A stretch of 14,500 nucleotides of DNA from the NCBI GenBank assembly GCA_023406225.1, contig JAEXWS010000176.1, positions 1 through 14,500 of the forward strand. Reading direction: 5' to 3'. The translations under genes and the position numbers were made by a program. The notes under the pieces were generated by a model. It had not been told where the DNA came from. It did not search any database and saw only the letters and a program-made list of their open reading frames with translations. Shown here in pieces: positions 12,014-14,500 of this stretch (positions are counted from its first letter, which is position 1; the number at the start of each line of letters is the position of its first letter). The stretch is from Bacillota bacterium (GTDB lineage: Bacteria; Bacillota; Clostridia; Oscillospirales; Oscillospiraceae).

Positions 12014-14500
12014 ATGTCAACATTCACCGTAAACGGCCAGTCCGTGACTGTCGAACGCAACCAGAAGCTGCTCCGCTTCCTGCGGGACGATTTGCGCCTC
12101 ACCTCCGTAAAGGACGGATGCAGCGAGGGCGCCTGCGGCACCTGCACCGTCCTCATCGACGGCAAGCCCACCCGGGCCTGCATCCCCCAGACAGACAAGC
12201 TGGAGGGGAAGTCCGTCCTTACGGTGGAGGGGCTCAGCGACTTTGAAAAGGACGTTTATACATACGCCTTCGGCGCGGCGGGGGCGGTCCAGTGCGGCTT
12301 TTGCATCCCGGGCATGGTCATGTGCGCCAAGGGCCTTTTGGACCAGAACCCCGCCCCCACCCGGGAGGAGGCGGCCTACGCCATCCGCAACAACATCTGC
12401 CGCTGCACGGGCTATGTGAAGATCATCGACGGCATTTTGCTGGCGGCGGAGACGTTCCGGGCGGGGGCGGTGCCCCCGGCGCCGGAGGACTGGTCCCTGG
12501 GGGCGCGGGTGCCCCGGGTGGACGTGGGGGAGAAAGTCACCGGCACGGGCCGGTATCCCGACGATGTCTACGTGGACGGGATGCTCTACGGCAGCGCCGT
12601 CCGGTCCGCCTACCCCCGGGCCAGGGTGCTGGCCATCCACACCGAGGAGGCCAGGGCGCTTCCCGGCGTGGCCTGCGTCCTCACGGCGGCGGACATCCCC
12701 GGGCAGAACAAGGTGGGCCATCTGGCGAAGGACTGGGACACCATGATCGCCGTGGGCGATATCACCCATTATCTGGGGGACGCCGTGTGCCTCGTGGCCG
12801 CCGAGAGCCAGGAGATCCTGGCCCAGGCCAAGGCGCTGGTGCGGGTGGAGTACGAGGTTTTGCCCATGGTCCGCAGCCCCCGGGAGGCCATGGCGGCGGA
12901 CGCGCCCCTGGTCCACCGGTCCGGAAACCTCCTGGCCCACAAGCATATCCAGCGGGGCAACCCGGCGGAGGCCATCGCCCGGAGCGCCCACGTTTTGACC
13001 CAGCGGTTCTCCACGCCCTGGACGGAGCACGCCTTTTTGGAGCCGGAGTGCGCCGTGGCCATGCCGGAGGGGGACGGGGTCCTGGTCCTCTCCACGGACC
13101 AGGGGGCTTACGACACCCAGCATGAGATCATGGGGATGCTGGGTCTGCCCGCGGAGCTGGTGAAGGTGCAAAACCAGCTGGTGGGCGGGGGGTTTGGCGG
13201 CAAGGAGGATGTGACGGTCCAGCACCATGCCGCGCTGATCGCCTATCTCACGAAGCGCCCGGTGAAGGTGAAACTCACCCGGGCGGAGAGCATTTTGATC
13301 CACCCCAAGCGCCATCCCATGGAGATGGAATTTTCCCTGGGCTGCGACGAAAACGGCGTCATCCAGGGGGTGGCCGCCGAGGTCATCGCGGACACCGGGG
13401 CCTACGCCTCCCTGGGCGGCCCCGTGCTGGAGCGGGCCTGCACCCATGCCGCCGGTCCGTACAACTACCAAAACTTTGAGATCGACGGCTGGGCCTATTA
13501 CACGAACAACCCTCCCGCCGGGGCCTTCCGGGGCTTCGGCGTGACCCAGACGTGCTTTTGCATCGAGACGCTTTTGAACCGGATGGCGGACCTTGTGGGC
13601 ATCACCCCCTGGGAGATCCGCTACCGCAACGCCATCCGTCCGGGACAGGAGCTGCCGAACGGACAGATCGTGGACGGCTCCACGGGCCTTGTGGAGACGC
13701 TGGAGGCCGTGAAGCCCTACTGCGACGCGGGGAAATACGTGGGCCTGGCCTGCGCCATGAAAAACGCGGGCGTGGGCGTGGGCATCCCGGACACGGGCCG
13801 GTGCCGGCTGGCGGTGGACGGCGGAAAGGTCCACATCTACGCGGGCGCGTCCTGCATCGGCCAGGGCCTTGGCACCGTGCTGACCCAGATGGTCTGCGGC
13901 GAGACGGGCGTCTCCCGGGAGAACGTGGTCTATGAGCGCTCCAACACCTACAGCGCCCCGGACTCCGGCACCACCTCCGGCTCCCGCCAGACCCTCTTCA
14001 CCGGCGAGGCCTGCCGCCGCGCCTGCCAGGACCTGAAAGCGGCGCTGAAGGGCGCGGGCCTGGCGGCGCTGGAGGGACAGGAGTTTTACGGCGAGTACCT
14101 GGGCAAAACGGACCCCCTGGGGGCCGACGTGCCCAACCCCGTCAGCCACATCGCCTACGGCTACGCCACCCAGGTCTGCATCCTGGGGGAGGACGGAAAG
14201 ATCGAGCGGATCGTGGCCGCCCACGACGTGGGCAAGGCGGTCAACCCCACCTCGGTGGAGGGACAGATCGAAGGCGGCGTGGTGATGTCCATGGGCTTTG
14301 CCCTGACGGAGCGGTATCCGCTGGTGGACTGCAAGCCCACCGCCAAATACGGAACCTTGGGCCTGTTCCGGGCCAACCAGATCCCGGAGATCACGCCCAT
14401 CATCGTGGAAAAGCCGGGGCTGAACGTAGCCTGCGGCGCCATCGGCATCGGTGAGATCACGTCCATCCCCACGGCTCCCGCCATTGCGGATGCCTACTAC
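12014..14500 (+). CDS. xdh: Single-chain molybdenum hydroxylase, probable selenium-dependent xanthine dehydrogenase (3' end beyond window)
   Basis: 829 residues are visible in one uninterrupted frame; family members end at about 850, so only a short tail is missing. The N-terminus holds two [2Fe-2S] domains: a plant-ferredoxin-type cluster with C36, C41, C44, C56, and an all-helical one with C94, C97, C129, C131 (QCGFC and CRCTGY, with Q93 near the pterin). From about residue 160 follows the molybdopterin-binding xanthine/aldehyde oxidase region with GGGFGGK (391-397), PPAGAFRGFG (500-509), GQGLG (616-620) and the catalytic-Glu motif GIGE (E814). There is no FAD domain, so electrons must leave to a separate partner. 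This two-part layout fits the selenium-dependent xanthine dehydrogenase family of anaerobes; Desulfovibrio-type aldehyde oxidoreductase has the same layout and is the main alternative. Selenium there is a labile ligand of Mo, consistent with no in-frame TGA. AGGAGG lies 6 bases before the ATG. Confidence 0.88.
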   Translation, partial: MSTFTVNGQSVTVERNQKLLRFLRDDLRLTSVKDGCSEGACGTCTVLIDGKPTRACIPQTDKLEGKSVLTVEGLSDFEKDVYTYAFGAAGAVQCGFCIPGMVMCAKGLLDQNPAPTREEAAYAIRNNICRCTGYVKIIDGILLAAETFRAGAVPPAPEDWSLGARVPRVDVGEKVTGTGRYPDDVYVDGMLYGSAVRSAYPRARVLAIHTEEARALPGVACVLTAADIPGQNKVGHLAKDWDTMIAVGDITHYLGDAVCLVAAESQEILAQAKALVRVEYEVLPMVRSPREAMAADAPLVHRSGNLLAHKHIQRGNPAEAIARSAHVLTQRFSTPWTEHAFLEPECAVAMPEGDGVLVLSTDQGAYDTQHEIMGMLGLPAELVKVQNQLVGGGFGGKEDVTVQHHAALIAYLTKRPVKVKLTRAESILIHPKRHPMEMEFSLGCDENGVIQGVAAEVIADTGAYASLGGPVLERACTHAAGPYNYQNFEIDGWAYYTNNPPAGAFRGFGVTQTCFCIETLLNRMADLVGITPWEIRYRNAIRPGQELPNGQIVDGSTGLVETLEAVKPYCDAGKYVGLACAMKNAGVGVGIPDTGRCRLAVDGGKVHIYAGASCIGQGLGTVLTQMVCGETGVSRENVVYERSNTYSAPDSGTTSGSRQTLFTGEACRRACQDLKAALKGAGLAALEGQEFYGEYLGKTDPLGADVPNPVSHIAYGYATQVCILGEDGKIERIVAAHDVGKAVNPTSVEGQIEGGVVMSMGFALTERYPLVDCKPTAKYGTLGLFRANQIPEITPIIVEKPGLNVACGAIGIGEITSIPTAPAIADAYY

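Noticed and set aside
12017..14224. A 735-codon minus-strand open frame opposite the molybdenum hydroxylase gene
   Set aside because: The plus strand has an unbroken frame with all Fe-S and Moco motifs. The antisense product is compositionally biased and matches no fold.
12014..14500. Selenocysteine insertion in the selenium-dependent enzyme
   Set aside because: No in-frame TGA occurs. In this family selenium is a labile ligand of the molybdenum centre, not selenocysteine.
1..14500. CRISPR arrays, tRNAs, insertion sequences or phage genes
   Set aside because: No regularly spaced repeats, cloverleaf-like sequences, transposase motifs or terminal inverted repeats were found on reading the window.

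Overview
The window is GC-rich with strongly GC-biased third codon positions. Short AT-rich patches occur only at promoters, ribosome-binding sites are strong GGAGG-type, and gene spacing is tight. Together with a KtrAB potassium system, a stand-alone thiamine pyrophosphokinase and a single-chain, FAD-less molybdenum hydroxylase of the selenium-dependent xanthine dehydrogenase type, this suggests a GC-rich anaerobic gut clostridium (Oscillospiraceae-like, for example the Flavonifractor/Lawsonibacter/Oscillibacter neighbourhood). The taxon is inferred from style and gene content; no marker gene is present.

Left half (66-7569, all minus strand): a tightly packed four-gene unit reading right to left. 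It starts with a 1604-residue protein that joins an HD phosphohydrolase-like domain, a long HEAT/ARM-like helical region, a NadD/cytidylyltransferase-like nucleotidyltransferase, a GNAT-like region and a C-terminal phosphoribosyltransferase domain. It is followed by a lactate/malate dehydrogenase-like protein with an extra N-terminal region, a 103-residue membrane protein, and a two-domain flavodoxin-like protein with a four-cysteine motif. Gaps are 19, 14 and 46 bases. This is the most unusual part of the window: the domains suggest nucleotide or dinucleotide cofactor chemistry, but no known pathway combines them.

Middle (7687-8842): a minus-strand hormone-sensitive-lipase-type alpha/beta hydrolase, with a terminator overlapping its stop codon. 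It is divergent from ktrB. The 178-base divergent spacer holds a plus-strand terminator-like hairpin, a tandem 10-base repeat, an imperfect dyad and a near-consensus ktrB promoter.

Right half (8843-14500, all plus strand): ktrB-ktrA (potassium channel subunit and its nucleotide-gated RCK regulator), a small 60-residue ORF closed by a clear intrinsic terminator, then thiN under its own extended -10 promoter. Last comes a molybdenum hydroxylase gene that runs off the window end. Its leader carries a perfect 18-base palindrome just downstream of the predicted transcription start.

No tRNA, rRNA, CRISPR array, insertion sequence or phage gene was seen. Several very long antisense ORFs are artefacts of high GC.
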